Shown: positions 11,961 to 24,599, counted from the stretch's first letter. The stretch: 64,000 nucleotides of DNA from Arctopsyche grandis (GCF_051622035.1 NC_135358.1:994501-1058500), one strand, 5' to 3'. The notes: generated by a model not told the origin, from the sequence alone. Numbers and translations are program-made.

Positions 11961-12174
11961 TCGACATATGGTCGTTAATATTTTAATATATATGTATGTA
12001 CATTGCTCACGCAGATTTCGCATATCTGTCACTTTCGCAATCGCGACAATTCGCCATCCATTCGTCGAAAGTTCGCCGAAGGTTGGGGACGTTGTTCGCG
12101 AGATGGTCATGGTCGTTCAGGGGTTAAAAATCAGTCATTTTGTGTCGTGATGATAATTATTCGCATCGAGAGGA
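11961..12174 (+). promoter_or_regulatory. Promoter/5' UTR block shared with LRR E
   Basis: Upstream of LRR D and LRR E (17131-17319) several words are identical and similarly spaced: agatttcgcatatctgtca at 12013-12031 and 17171-17189, ttggggacgttgt at 12083-12095 and 17243-17255, and gtgatgataatt just before the ATG. The surrounding non-coding sequence is much less alike, so this is either conserved control sequence or 5' UTR. Confidence 0.6.
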
Positions 12175-15100
12175 ATGCGGATGAAACAAAATATACTTAC
12201 TGTCACCGCATCTGAAAAAAAGGAAAAGTTAGTACTCACATCGTATACATACATACATACATAGATAACTCACATAATACATTTAAAAAAGTGTAAAATT
12301 AAAATTACAGTTGTGTTTTTTTATATAATTCACAGCTATTTAGTGGAAAAAACAAGATCGGCGCAATGGAATCAGATATTGGCGGGGATAGTTTGCGTTG
12401 TTGGTTTTATAGTGATTTTTGGATTGACTTTGTACATTTCCATTACCAAGAGTAATGAATGTGCTTCCAATAAATCTCAACCACACAACAATTTTTCAAA
12501 GACATATCAAAGTGTGTCCAAATGCCGCACTACGCAAAGTACTCTAATTTGTACTATCAATTGTAATAACATCGCATTAACAGACCATTTAACAGGCCTT
12601 TTAGAAGACGAATTTGAGGTATAAATAATTTAGATACATATTTATTTCACGACCAATAGAACATAATAGTGATATTTCCACAAGGCCCATTTGATGAGGG
12701 AAAAATTTTACAAATGACAATCAATCACAGGGTCTGGATATACAAATGATAATTCTTCATAATTAGACCCCAGTTAATTATTTTCCAGTTGTAATTTCCT
12801 TTGACTTTAACCTAACTATGTTAGTAATTTAATATTCACATACATATGAAGTAAAATAAATATTTATAAGTAAGTTCGATTTAAATGTGAAATCGGAATC
12901 GGAGTCACTCAATTTTTAGTAATTCTGATTCCAAGTTCAAAGCCTTAAAGTATTAATTTTTATAAATTATTTTTCCCAAAAATTTGCCATTAATTAACCT
13001 GAACAATAAAAAAAATATAAAACTAATGTATATTCTTCATTATTTACTAAATTCGATTATCACTTTGATTGATTTTTGTAGTTTTTTATCTCGTTTACGA
13101 GATGTGAGCGTTTAAAAAAATGAGCAATTTTTACAGATTTTTGGCTTTTGCAGTCTTTAACTCAGGATCTATGTAGTATTAAAAACGTAAGCATTAAAAT
13201 CAAATATTTTTTTCTATTACTATAAAATACTTAATTAATTATATAAATACAAAAATATATATATAAATATACTTAATTAATTAAATACAAAAATATATTA
13301 TGAGCTTATTTCTAATTTATCGCTAATTTACACTTAACCTCGTTTATAAGGGTTGGTTTTTTTGTCTCAATTTGAGTGGAAATGATTTCAAATTGAGTTA
13401 AAAAATTGTTTATAACCGTTTGCATAATGCAATATATCAATATAAAAAGCATGTGACTATTGATTCCAGTAGATTTTGAGTTAAAGCTGCAAAAGCCAAA
13501 AATCTGTAAAAATCACATTAGAATTTAGTGGATCAAATTTAGTAAAAATTGATTAAATTCTGCTCCGGTTGCTCAGTGTAATTATTGCCAGATTTTTGAT
13601 AATGAATACTTACATACTGAATGCTCATATATGTAAGTAAATATATATAATATGAAAATGGAAAGAATACTGCATCAATAAATCGGTTTGACCAAATTGT
13701 GGACTTATCATCGTTGTGCACTACCGTCGTTATTGTGCACTACATATACAATATATTTACGTACATATGTACATATAAGTATAATGTAGATTATAGTATG
13801 TACATATGATATTCACATTTTATAAAGTATTTTTTTTTTCTAGAAATTTCCAAATTGCAATTATTTGGAAAAAGAACTCAACATAGAAGGAATGTTAGTT
13901 GTAAATGGAGTGATAACTCAAAATTGGATCAACACGAACAAATTTTCAATCAAAAAACTGAGAATATCATCCAAAAACATCATTAACGTCGAAGACGATT
14001 CGTTCAACGGACAAGCCTTCGAAGAATTGGAAATTTTGAGCTTGGTTTTAATGAAAATTGAAGTTTTGCAAGAGGGAACTTTCAGAGGTTTACAAATGCT
14101 TAAAGAATTGAATTTACAAAGATGCACCGTCAAACAGATCAACGAAAAAGCTCTGCTACACGTTGCATCCTCTTTGCAAACGTTACTAGTACATGAGATG
14201 CAATTAGAATTCAATCCAAAAAATTTAACCGGATCAATTCTATTGCCCGGTATTTCGACCATCGATTTCAGTTATAACAAATTGGGCAAGAATTTAAAAA
14301 GAGAATCGATTTCACATGTCGGTCACAATCTTGTGCAGATTTATTTGTTAAGCAGTCAAATTGAACAGATAGGCTGTGGCACTTTCGAGAAGATGACGTC
14401 ACTGAAGCAGATCTTTCTCTCTGGAAATATGCTTAGTACATTAGAACCGTGTGTTTTCGGAGAAACAGTCATAAATAATTTGCCGATTGGAGCTATCTAT
14501 ATAAACCAAAATTATTGGAACTGTGACTGTTGTTTGCTTTGGTTGAAGCAATTGAGAATACAAAAAAAAATCGCCGGAAACCCAACGTGCCAATCAAACC
14601 ATTCTTTGCCTTTTGAAGCAGTCGAATTTTGCAATGAAGATTTTCCAAATTGTCCTTCAAAGCCTGAGGAATCAACAACCACTACTACTACTACTACTAC
14701 TATAACTACTACTAGTACTCAAGAATACGAAGATACAACATCGGCAACAAGTTCAGAAGAGTCAACAACCATCACTACTACTATAACTACTACTTCTACT
14801 ACTACTCGAGAATCCGAAAATACAACATTGGTAACAGATTCAGAAGAATCAACACTAGGAGAAACATTGACGTCTCCCGAAGGATCATCGAATACAATAA
14901 ACTTAAAATGCTATGTGAATCAAAACGATAGTCAAACTACAATCTTCCAATACAACTATACATATATAAACTTCGACCTCACAAGCAAAGGGGATAAAAA
15001 ATTTCAAATAAAAATCGATTCAATAATGAATAATAACGATGCTATAATCTGGTTTGAAGGTAGAAGCGACCCCAATAAGACCTTCTGCCGGACCAACTTC

Positions 15101-15718
15101 AAAACTGATAGCGAATTCGATGTCGATGACCTGGAACAAGGAATATCCTATATATTTTGCTACTTGCACAATGGACGGATACTATCACCGTGGAATTGCA
15201 AATCGAAATCTACGCCACCACCATTTTCCCTACGACCTTGGATAATCAACGAAGACAAAGCTTTCATAATCGGCATTATCACATTCATGCTCTTGATATG
15301 CGTCTTTCTAGGAGCTGTGATAGTTTTCATAGCGATCAGAAAGAACCCATCGCTGCTTCGAGGCAGTAAAAGAGTGGTTATGGTGAAAAAATCCGATGCA
15401 ATCGTGATGCCGGCTAAATTTAAAGCCGAGGAAAAGTGTGCCGAGTTTAAGCGAGATGTGACAGCTAGGACATCGTTCAGAAGGACCACTTTTAGAAGGA
15501 GCGTCTCTGAAACGAGTATAATGAGTGGAAGCTACGTGTCAGCAGCTGAGCCTACTACTGTTCAATTGTTGAATTGGAGATTGGAAAGGTTGAGGAGTCG
15601 AAATAATAATGAAAAAGTCATAATGGAATCAGTCACACCCCCTCCACTTGCGGCTCGTCCTGGAGTTTCGAACTTTCCCGATGATTATGATAGTTTTTCG
15701 GGAATATCAATGGCTTAA
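12175..15718 (+). CDS. LRR transmembrane protein D, long form (3 exons)
   Basis: Exons: 12175-12227 (donor gttagt), 12336-12618 (acceptor cacag, donor gtataa) and 13844-15718 (acceptor ttctag). They give 736 residues. The start was chosen because the 53-base first exon has the same length and reading (MRMKQNILTV here, MLIKQNIFTV in E) as its paralog. Order of parts: a polar N-terminus, a hydrophobic segment at about 40-62 without a clear cleavage site, two or three cysteines, LRRs from about 115, a cap around W337 (YWNCDCCLLWLKQL), and a Thr/Ser-rich mucin-like stalk at about 388-450 encoded by an (ACT)n microsatellite. Next are a beta-rich domain resembling fibronectin III (about 464-575), a membrane segment (about 585-610) and a tail of about 125 residues containing KNPSLLRGSKRV and RRSVSETS. 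A surface receptor or adhesion role is inferred; ligand and family name are unknown. Polyadenylation signal aataaa is near 16013. Confidence 0.85.
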
Positions 15719-17130
15719 TCAAATCAATGTTGTATAAAATATATAAAATGTTTTTAATATATCTATACATTAATGCTTATTCTACATCTCTAAATGTAAA
15801 AATTCACCAACTGGTTTTAAGTTATTGGAAAATCTGAAATCGAAAATTTTCAGCAAAGTGAAGACCAGTCTTATAATATATAATTTTAAAACAATATAAA
15901 TATGAGCAGCTCAGAAAATAGCTTTGACAAATTTAGGGCTTCCCGATTATTATTATATTGACTATTGTAATGTAATTTTGTAATTTTGTATATATGTATG
16001 TACCTAATTTATGAATAAACTCCATTTTTTATTGTTAATTAAAAAAATACATGCGTTTTTATATATGTATGCATACAAACCTATAATACTTCTTATCTCA
16101 TAACATCTATACCGACACTTGCAAATCATTTATTTTTATTCAGTCCAAAATTAAATATCATAAGAAAAAACAAGACATTATTTTTATTATTGAAACTAAA
16201 AATTTCATTACTAGATATTTTAACCAGCAAAAATTTAATCACTTCATTCGATTAAAAATAGCAAAACTTTATCGAAAATTGAAATATACATACTATAATA
16301 TTAGTGCTTTAAATTTATTTTAGCAATAGCACATTTATACGATCTAAATATGATTATTCTTTTAACCATATTGACAAAAGATCGAAATTCAACCGTTATT
16401 CGGTAACCTTCGAACTAAATTTGCATATTATCTATGTATAATAAAAAAAAAAACAATGTTGCTAAATTTAATAATATTTCGTAAAACGTCAAATCTACTC
16501 TAAATTATTTACGAATGTGATTTTAATGCCGTTATACAAAAAATTTAAAATTAAATATTCACCTCAAAATATGGTTGGATTTATAATATCAAAATTCATT
16601 TTGAACTTTAATAAATACTCGTAGCTAATTTTACGTACATCTATGTACATATATATGTATGTATATCCTTACATGAGAATGTGCATACATATGTATGTAC
16701 ATACATTGTATATATGAAAATATCGTAAGCTTAAAAAATCTGATTTGGACTGACGAGTTAATCGGACGATAGGATGACTTGAGATAAAATAAAATAAATA
16801 TAGTACATAATTCTAAATTTTTATCAATAAAATCATAGGTTGTGCAATTTGCGTTCGAATTTATTGAACTTAATTAAATAATTATACATATGTATATGCT
16901 CAAACATTTCCTTTGGGATTTATTTTCAAAAATATCAATTATTTGTTCTATTTCAATTTTACAAATAATGTATTGGCCCTTCAATTCCAATTACATATGT
17001 GGCAGACGGCAGTTCGAATTATTAAGTGTGATATAATATCTACTATTATATTTTTACAATAGACTAAAACAAAATTTTAATATGAATATGTATGTATGTG
17101 TGTATGTAGTTGCGAAATACATAATACCTG
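15719..17130. other. Intergenic between LRR D and LRR E
   Basis: 3' UTR of D to about 16030, then AT-rich sequence with TATG microsatellites near 16640-16700 and 17090. No gene seen. Confidence 0.4.
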
Positions 17131-17319
17131 GCGGCATATGGCAGTTAATACTTTAATTTCGTATGTACATAGATTTCGCATATCTGTCAGTTCACAATAA
17201 TTGTGATAATTCACTATCCATTTGACGAAAGCTCGTCGAAGCTTGGGGACGTTGTGCTACCGACGATCACAGCTGGGAAAGTGTAAAAAAATTAGTGATG
17301 ATAATTGAAATCTATGGAA
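17131..17319 (+). promoter_or_regulatory. Promoter/5' UTR block shared with LRR D
   Basis: Partner of 11961-12174, with the same conserved words in the same order and a 70 to 72-base spacing between the two longest. Confidence 0.6.
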
Positions 17320-19458
17320 ATGCTGATAAAACAGAATATTTTTACTGTTAATACGTCGGACGGAAAGGAATAGTCAGTATTCGTACTATATGTGAAACTG
17401 TATGTATTTTTTCAATAATTTTATTATATAAATGTCAATTTTTTTTCAGCTTTTTCGTACATAAAAATAAATCAGTGGAATGGCTTCGAATTTTAACCAT
17501 AATCATTTTTGCTGTCAGTTTTTTGTTAATTCTTGCAATCATTCTATTACTAACGATAGACACAGAAGTCAAATTATTAAACGAAAAACATCCGACGCCG
17601 CAGAGATCTCTTAATAAATATCCATGTGAAAACAAAAGTAACTCTTCGTGTTCTTTCACATGTGAAAATATCAACGGCTTATCAGCAATTTTAGAAGAAA
17701 TGGTCGAGGTAATTTAATTTTCCCATTCTTTAAAGTACATACAGATTCAACAATATTCTAATTATTTTCAAATTACTTCAGACAAATGAGTGCGAGCAGT
17801 ATATAATAAATGAGCTTACAATAGAAGGATCTTCGATTGAAGTATTAACTCAGAATTGGATTGAAACACAAAGATTCCACATAAATGAACTGACAATAAG
17901 ATCAAATCAGATCCAGAACATCCAGAGCAGAGCATTTAAAGGTTTCGCTTTTGAAGAACTAAAATTTTTAACCCTAGTCTTGGTTCGAATTGTTGATTTA
18001 AAAGCAGACATTTTTGAAGGCTTAACAAAACTAGAACGTCTGCAATTGCAACAATGCGACATTGGGCATATTAGCGATAAGGCTTTGGAACATGTAAGTT
18101 CTACATTAACAACATTACAAATGCAAAAAATTGAAACTACTTGGGATCCTGTTAATTTAACTGGATCACTATCACTGTCTAATTTAGTAACAGTCCACTT
18201 CTCCGATAACAAATTTGGCGATGTATTGAAAGACAAAAGCTTTTCTAAGCTTGATAAGTGTCAGCAAATTTATTTACATAGGAGTCAAATTACACACATC
18301 GCTTGTGGAACTTTCGTGGGCATGAAATCTTTGGAAAAGATTGATTTAAGTGATAATGATCTCACAAGTTTAGGTGAGTGCGTTTTCGAATACGATGAAA
18401 TTAATAAATCTAATAGATTTATTATAAACGTAGATAATAATAGATGGCGTTGTGATTGCGATTTGAAGTGGTTAAAAAAGTTAAGAGTCGAAGGTAAAGT
18501 TGAAGGAGATCCAAAGTGCTCGTGGCCCTCTAATGAAACTTTTGAAAATGTCAATTTTTGTCATGAAGATCTTACTTCTGAAACACCAATAAGTACCTCA
18601 CCTGCAACGTCCACAAGTCCCGAATATCCATTGATGGATTGTATGTACTGTGACGATGTTTCTACAAAGAAACGGTTTGTTTCGGTGCCAGACAGAACTG
18701 TCCAACTTAACGTAAGCACTGACCACTTTGAACCAAACAGAACGGTCGAAATTAATATTCAAAATCACTCACCAAAACCGGAAGATTTAATTATTTGGTT
18801 TATAGACCAAGAAGAAGAAGAAACAATAGATTCATGCAGTGTCGCATCGGGAATGATGAGTTTGAAAATTCACAACTTAACATATAACGAAACGTACACA
18901 TTTTGCTACTTGGATGCCGGATATCTTCTAACACCATTAAATTGCATATCGAAACTAATGCCAGAGCGTTTCTCCAAAAGATCGTGGATAAATAACGGAG
19001 AAAAGCCGTTCATAATTGGCATCACCATATTTACACTCCTCATATGTTGCGTAAGCGGAGCAACACTAGCTTACATAGCCATAAGAAAGAATCCATCACT
19101 ACTGCGAGGTAGCAAAAGAGTAATCATGGCGAAATCTGATGCAATTACATTTCCAGCTACATTTAAACACACCCATCAGACTAAATTTGATGATAAAATT
19201 GCTGATTTCAAACGAAATTTGGCTAGGAGGAGCTCGTGCAGGAAGAGTCCTCTTAGAAGAAGCGTTTCTGATTCGAGTTTGTTAAGTGGAAGCTATATTT
19301 CAACGGTTGAGCCAACTGCTGTTCAATTGTTGAATTGGAGATTGGAAAAATTGAGGAGTCGCACTGATGATGAAAGGGTTATAATGGAAACGGTCGTGCC
19401 TCGGTCTTTGGGTTTACCAGAGGATTATGATACTTTTTCAGGAATGTCGAGCATTTAG
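17320..19458 (+). CDS. LRR transmembrane protein E, long form (3 exons)
   Basis: Exons: 17320-17372 (donor gtcagt), 17450-17708 (acceptor ttcag, donor gtaatt) and 17782-19458 (acceptor cttcag). They give 662 residues. An in-frame ATG six bases earlier (17314) would add two residues; 17320 matches paralog D and has a better context. Parts: polar N-terminus, a strongly hydrophobic segment (ILTIIIFAVSFLLILAIILL), a cysteine pair, LRRs, a cap around W326 (RWRCDCDLKWLKKL), a short Ser/Thr-Pro linker in place of D's mucin stalk, and a beta-rich domain (about 420-505). A membrane segment follows at about 514-540, then a tail of about 120 residues. The tail is the best conserved part shared with D (KNPSLLRGSKRV, RRSVSDSSLLSGSY, VQLLNWRLEKLRSR, DYDTFSGMS). 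A possible polyadenylation signal aataaa is at about 19512. A surface receptor or adhesion protein is inferred. Confidence 0.85.
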
Positions 19459-20485
19459 TGTAATTGTTATTGCAATTTGGTTAGTTGTTTTAGGTATTGG
19501 GACTGAATTGTAATAAACATGTTATATAATTTAAAGTATTTACATGACCGAAAAGTTATGATCATAATTTGGTACTCAAATTTTAATAGTTCAATGTTAA
19601 ACATTCAGTTTCATCCAATTCAATTTGGTTCATCGATTCATTGTAATTTCTTATGTTTAAAAAAATACTGGGATTGTGTTCTTTTTATATTATATAAAAT
19701 CTTAATTAGATATAAAATCAGGAATTTTTCAATAAGTAGATAAGTTCAAGTTTGGTTAGAGTAAATCAATTTAGAAACAATATTGACTGCTTCCGTTATA
19801 TGTCGAATATTTTTTAAAAACATGTACCATTTTAATTTTCAATCCACTCGCCAAATTTGTGTTTACATAGAATAAATTTAAAATAAATATAATATATTTT
19901 TCTTGACCTTGTACCTCTTTAATGCCAGCACTAATTCCGACACAATTTCTTCTATTATTAAACTGATTCTTCACCTAATTGTTAATGTAATCAATATCCA
20001 CTTCGCTTTTTATATAATATTTTACAGAAGATTATTTTTCATTTGAATTTTTCTTTCACAAAAAAAATAAAAATCAACACGCTAATAGATAACTGTAAAG
20101 TCATATAATATTACAGATAAATTAACAATGGCTTTTAATATTTTTTTCATTGTGTTTATGATACACAAACATGCATACATATATTAAAATATTAGGTAAG
20201 TTTACATTAAATATTAACAGTAAAATAGAAATTAAACAAAATAACCTACCTCATTGTTTTATATGATCGATGAATTTCAACACAAGAGTTACATGGAGAT
20301 TTTTTTCTATATCTGAGCTTTTAATTTTAATCTTATTTGACAATTTATTTTGATTTTTAGATGTTTTTATTATAATTGCATTATGTAATATGTTCACAAT
20401 ACGTCTTCAGTTACAGGTCCAGTAATTATTATCCACATATTTTACATCAGTTTTCCTTGTTTTTATATTTTTATAATGTTTTTCA
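19459..20485. other. Intergenic, AT-rich
   Basis: Nothing recognised beyond the 3' UTR of LRR E. Confidence 0.4.
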
Positions 20486-20690
20486 ATTCTGGATTACCCA
20501 AACATAATTTGCTTTAGATCGTCTTCTTTGGTTTAAAATAATAAAGAATATTAATAAAATTTTATACGGATTATAAATAGGTTTTAAAGTAATTTTTCTT
20601 TATTATTCTTTTAGCACTAACATTAAAATAAGGTTGTATTTGTTGATTGATATTTCGTACATTACATACTTAGTTATTTATTTTTATTAT
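20486..20690 (+). mobile_element. Degenerate 3' end of jockey-type element (family Y)
   Basis: The end of the ORF and the 3' UTR of the element at 37430-40174 can be followed here with many changes (ttacccaaacataatttgctttag, ggattataaataggtttt, cactaacattaaaat). No intact coding part. Confidence 0.6.
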
Positions 20691-20924
20691 TTTATTGTAA
20701 TTCATTACGTCCTAAATTATTATTTATTATGGCCCTAAATATAGATAGCCAAAGTAACGATGCAAGTGGGTTTATCGCCGTTATTAATAATAATTGCAAT
20801 TGTTTAATTCAAAATGTACTAAAAAGGACATTTGCTTCAATACCATATAATGAAAAAGAGATTATTGTTAAGAGCCCAAAACCAACACCAATATTGATTA
20901 TTCATTCAATAATATCGAATATTC

Positions 20925-21702
20925 ATTCAGCCAGCAGCATAGCTCGTCATAGTTTCGTTTTACGCAATGCTCACAATTTCAATAATTTAAGAGTTTTGCG
21001 TCTTCTTTATAACGCATTGGTCCGAAGTATTTTGGAATCTGATGCCATTATATGGAGTCCCAGTGAATTAACTCACTCTCTAAAAATTGAAAGAGTTCAA
21101 AGGAAGTTCCTCCGCTATTTATATATGAGGGAGTTTGGATACTACCCTCAACTGTTTCCTAGTGCTTTTGTACAAGGTTCTGTTGGCTATAGTTCCCTAT
21201 CTCATCGGCGGGATATGCTTCTTGTGTGTCATTTCTTCAAATTATTAAGAGGTGATATTTACAACCCAACTATATTGGAAGAAATGAAATTTTGGGTTCC
21301 ATCTCGCCTCATTGATTATCGATTGCGTCCATTGTTCCAAACAATTAAAGCAAGAACTAATGTTCTTGCTTTTTCACCAATCGCTCGAGTCTTACGCTGC
21401 TTGAATTTGGTCAGCAATCACATTGATATTTTTAATATTTCACCGGATAATCTATCCGTATTTTTACTGTTTTTTACTTTTAATTCAATTTAAACTATTT
21501 ATATATTTATATACTTTTTTTTATTATTTTCACTTTTTAATTTTTATGTACAATTTTTTAAATGTTTTATTTTATTTATTTTTCTATTATTGTTGTTTTA
21601 TTTTGTCTTATGTATTTGAGCTTTTATGTATTGTCTGGCCACAGTGTTAAAATGGGGGTGACCTGTAAAGACACTGTGGTATACTTGTATATTAAAATAA
21701 AT
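20925..21702 (+). mobile_element. Family X retrotransposon, 3' part with RT C-terminus and terminal hairpin
   Basis: An open frame ending at 21493 encodes the C-terminal tail of a reverse transcriptase (LLYNALVRSILESDAIIWSP, RVQRKFLRYLYMREF, ARTNVLAFSPIARVLRCLN), matching the fragment at 1-1310. The frame happens to stay open back to 20729, but that part has no family similarity. After an AT-rich 3' UTR comes a hairpin, ccacagtgt (21639-21647) with acactgtgg (21671-21679), and the element ends in AAAATAAATAAAT. It is heavily 5'-truncated. Confidence 0.8.
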
Positions 21703-21908
21703 AAATGCTTTTTATTATTACGAAATTATGTTCACAATACATCTTATATCTATTTTAATAGCTACTGATTTAATAGCTACTATTTTAATAGCATTTTCTA
21801 TTTTTATTTAATTTGGTTAGTAATCATAGTATTATATTATTCTAATGTTAATGTACAGCATAATAGGAAAAAGAGCTCAAAAACCTATTTACAATTCTTA
21901 TAAACTCC
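21703..21908 (-). mobile_element. Family Y retrotransposon 3' UTR fragment
   Basis: Reverse complement of the 3' UTR of the element at 37430-40174 (ends GCATTTAAAAATC in full copies). Its 3' end abuts the tail of the family X copy on the left. Confidence 0.75.
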
Positions 21909-22401
21909 TGCTCACACAGTTCTTTTTCGAATGGCTCCTATTCCAAGAGCTATTCGACTTCTCAATGAAATCGTTGCTGCCGTGCCTGAATGCAATATTT
22001 TCCATTATTTTAACATGTTTATCTGGCAACCTACGCTCATCATTATTCTCTCAATTTGAATATGATGTATGTGTGGAATCTCAATCTACTCTCTTCCATT
22101 TGGGCCTCGCAGGGATGTTTTGTATTTGTAGCTTGTTCTTATTTATCGGAACAGGCTGCAGGTGCAAGACATTCCCTTATTTGTATTTTTACTTTTAATT
22201 TTAATTATTACTTTAAAGTTTTTTTATGATTGTGTTAAATGCTGTATTATCTTTTACTTTTCTTTTTTTTTAATTTTTTGTATCTTAATTTTTTGCTTTT
22301 GCTTTTTGTTTTATCTATTATTTTGTTTATTTTATTATGTACACCATTGTGGCGCATTAGGTTCTTCCTGTAATGCCACAATGGTCAAAAACGTTAAATA
22401 A
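21909..22401 (+). mobile_element. Family X retrotransposon, 3' end with hairpin
   Basis: It begins inside the RT C-terminus (FRMAPIPRAIRLLNEIVAA, shared with the minus-strand copy at 23855-24470), then has a 3' UTR sharing long blocks with that copy. It ends in an 11-bp perfect hairpin, accattgtggc (22343-22353) with gccacaatggt (22375-22385), followed by an A-rich tail. Confidence 0.8.
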
Positions 22402-22412
22402 GTAAATAGATA

Positions 22413-23030
22413 AATGCTCACAATACATCTAATACATAATAATAATTAAAGACTCTCTAAAGTCGATGACCTAAAGCAGATTGTGTTTAGTTAATCTATA
22501 TACATTTTTTTGATTTTTAAATGCTTTTTATTATTACTAAATTATGTTCACAATACATCTTATATCTATCATAATAGCTACTGATCTACTGATCATTTTC
22601 TATTTTACAATTTAATTTAAACTGGTCAGTAATCATAGTATTATATGATTCTAATGTTAATGTACAGCATAATAGGAAAAAGAGCTCAAAAACCCATTAA
22701 CAATTCTTATAAATGCTCATAATACATCTAATACATAATATTAATTAAAGACTCTCTAAAGTCGATGACCTAAGGCAGATTGTGTTTAGTTAATCTGTGT
22801 GTTCTACCTGAAGGGTATAGACATTTTGTCGTAATCACCGAGACTCTTCACAAGTATGTTAGTATTATTAGTTATTCTGTCATAGAATTTACTGGTTAGT
22901 TTGTTAGTAATGTCTGTAACAAACGGATTATTATATAAGGCATACAGTTTTTTCAAGTTAGTATATATGGATGTATTATAAATTATTTTTAGGGATTTAT
23001 TTTGTATTACTTGGAGCTTGGAAAGGTTAA
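22413..23030 (-). mobile_element. Family Y retrotransposon 3' end(s), with a second partial copy
   Basis: From about 22515 to 23030 this is the reverse complement of the last part of the ORF plus the 3' UTR of the element at 37430-40174 (SKLQVIQNK back-translation at the right end). The stretch 22413-22490 repeats an inner part of the same UTR, so either two insertions or an internal duplication is present. Confidence 0.75.
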
Positions 23031-23854
23031 ACGGAAACGATGTAAAATCGACTTCAATAAGTTTACAAACACTGCGTATACAAAGTCATGCTGAGACACC
23101 CGAGACACGCCGCAGATATTTTTCCAACAAAGTGAAACACGTTTGACATGTGACAAGAGGAGATTTCGAACGACGATGTCGACTATCTATCATCGCAGAT
23201 GTCAATCACGCAATCGCACCGTGATTTCATTCGTGAAAATTCTGCTTATACACACATATGTAGCTATAAATACAATATAGAATATATTTTCCGAGCACAC
23301 AATACTACGGCTTTCCATTGTGCACGTATACGAGAATACACACAATCTGATATAGCGCTTTCACAGTACGTTGGCACGGTCGGTAACAATGCCAAGGGTG
23401 GGTTATGACGGATCATTTGTACGCGCGTCACACATCTCTGCAGCAGCTGCTATGTGTAGCTCTACACTTTATAGTGCGTTTGCGGTCGCTTTGGCAGCCA
23501 ACTCGCCCTAGAAACCCGCTATAAGCGCCGCCAAACCCGTTGCCAGGAAGTGCTACAACTTCGATTGTCTCTTACGACTAATCGCTTCTGCATACATACA
23601 TACATACATAATATTACACACGTGTTACTCTTACTCAACTTTGTTGTAACCGACTGCACGATTCGGTTTAACCTTACCTTTATACGTGATCATATTGATT
23701 GGAAAAAATTCATTTATTATAATCTGGACGAAAATTCTCATTTTATTGTATTATACATATACATATGTACATATGTATATTTGACAGGTCAGTTGATTGT
23801 TATTAGTTGGGGAAAATATGTGATATAATATTACTATATACATATTTATTTATT
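23031..23854. other. GC-richer intergenic stretch, unrecognised
   Basis: Base composition is less AT-rich than its neighbours between about 23080 and 23600. No open frame, splice pattern or repeat family was recognised. It could be an old promoter or an unclassified element. Confidence 0.3.
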
Positions 23855-24470
23855 TATTTATTTTAAACAGACCATTGTGGCATAACAGGAATTCCTAAAG
23901 CGCCACAATGGTCAAAAAATATAACACAAAAAAGAAAAAAAACAAAATAACAATTAAACATAAACATAAATACATCCATACATACATAAAAAATAGCATT
24001 TATAATAACAGATAAAGTAAACATATCAAATAAAATATAGCATAAGGAATGCCTTGCACCTACAGCCAGTTTCAATAAATATGTAAGAAACAACTACAAA
24101 TACAAAACATCCCTGTAAGGCCCAAATGGAAGAGAGTTAATCAAAATTTCACTCATAAATCACAATCAATCATGAAAACAATGATGAGCGCAGACTACCA
24201 GATAAATGGGTTAGAGTAATTTCCGACAATTTACGCTCACTAAGGTGGAAAATATCACATTCAGTCTCGGCAGCAACGATTTCATTAAGAAGTCGGATAG
24301 CTCTTGGAATAGGAGCCATTCGAAAAAGGACTGTGCGGGCAGGAGGTACAGCCAGCAAATGATGATGTCTACCACGCACATAGTGAATAGGGACATAAAG
24401 CCCCAACTGCTCCAGCAACAACGGGCATGACGTATTACCACGATGAAATTCGTCAACTGATATGTAATAT
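23855..24470 (-). mobile_element. Family X retrotransposon, 3' end with hairpin
   Basis: On the minus strand, from about 24470, it encodes the end of the reverse transcriptase (HHLLAVPPARTVLF, RMAPIPRAIRLLNEIV, ECDIFHLSERKLSEI). A 3' UTR homologous to 21909-22401 follows, then an 11-bp perfect hairpin (23871-23881 with 23902-23912) and a tail of AAATA repeats ending near 23855. Confidence 0.85.
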
Positions 24471-24599
24471 GGGTGGGCCGAAATGTATCATCTGAATTTT
24501 TTCACATGTGTCTTTTTGATTATTGAAAATTTTTGAAAAATATAAATTGTGCTGTATAATTAATATTTTTTTGTTACTTAAATAAAATTTTTCTCTTTA

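Noticed and set aside
20729-20924. N-terminal part of the 254-residue frame ending at 21493
   Set aside because: Only the part from about 20925 resembles a reverse transcriptase; the upstream part looks open by chance.
23031-23600. GC-richer patch considered as a gene
   Set aside because: No frame above 70 residues, no domain and no convincing splice-linked exons.
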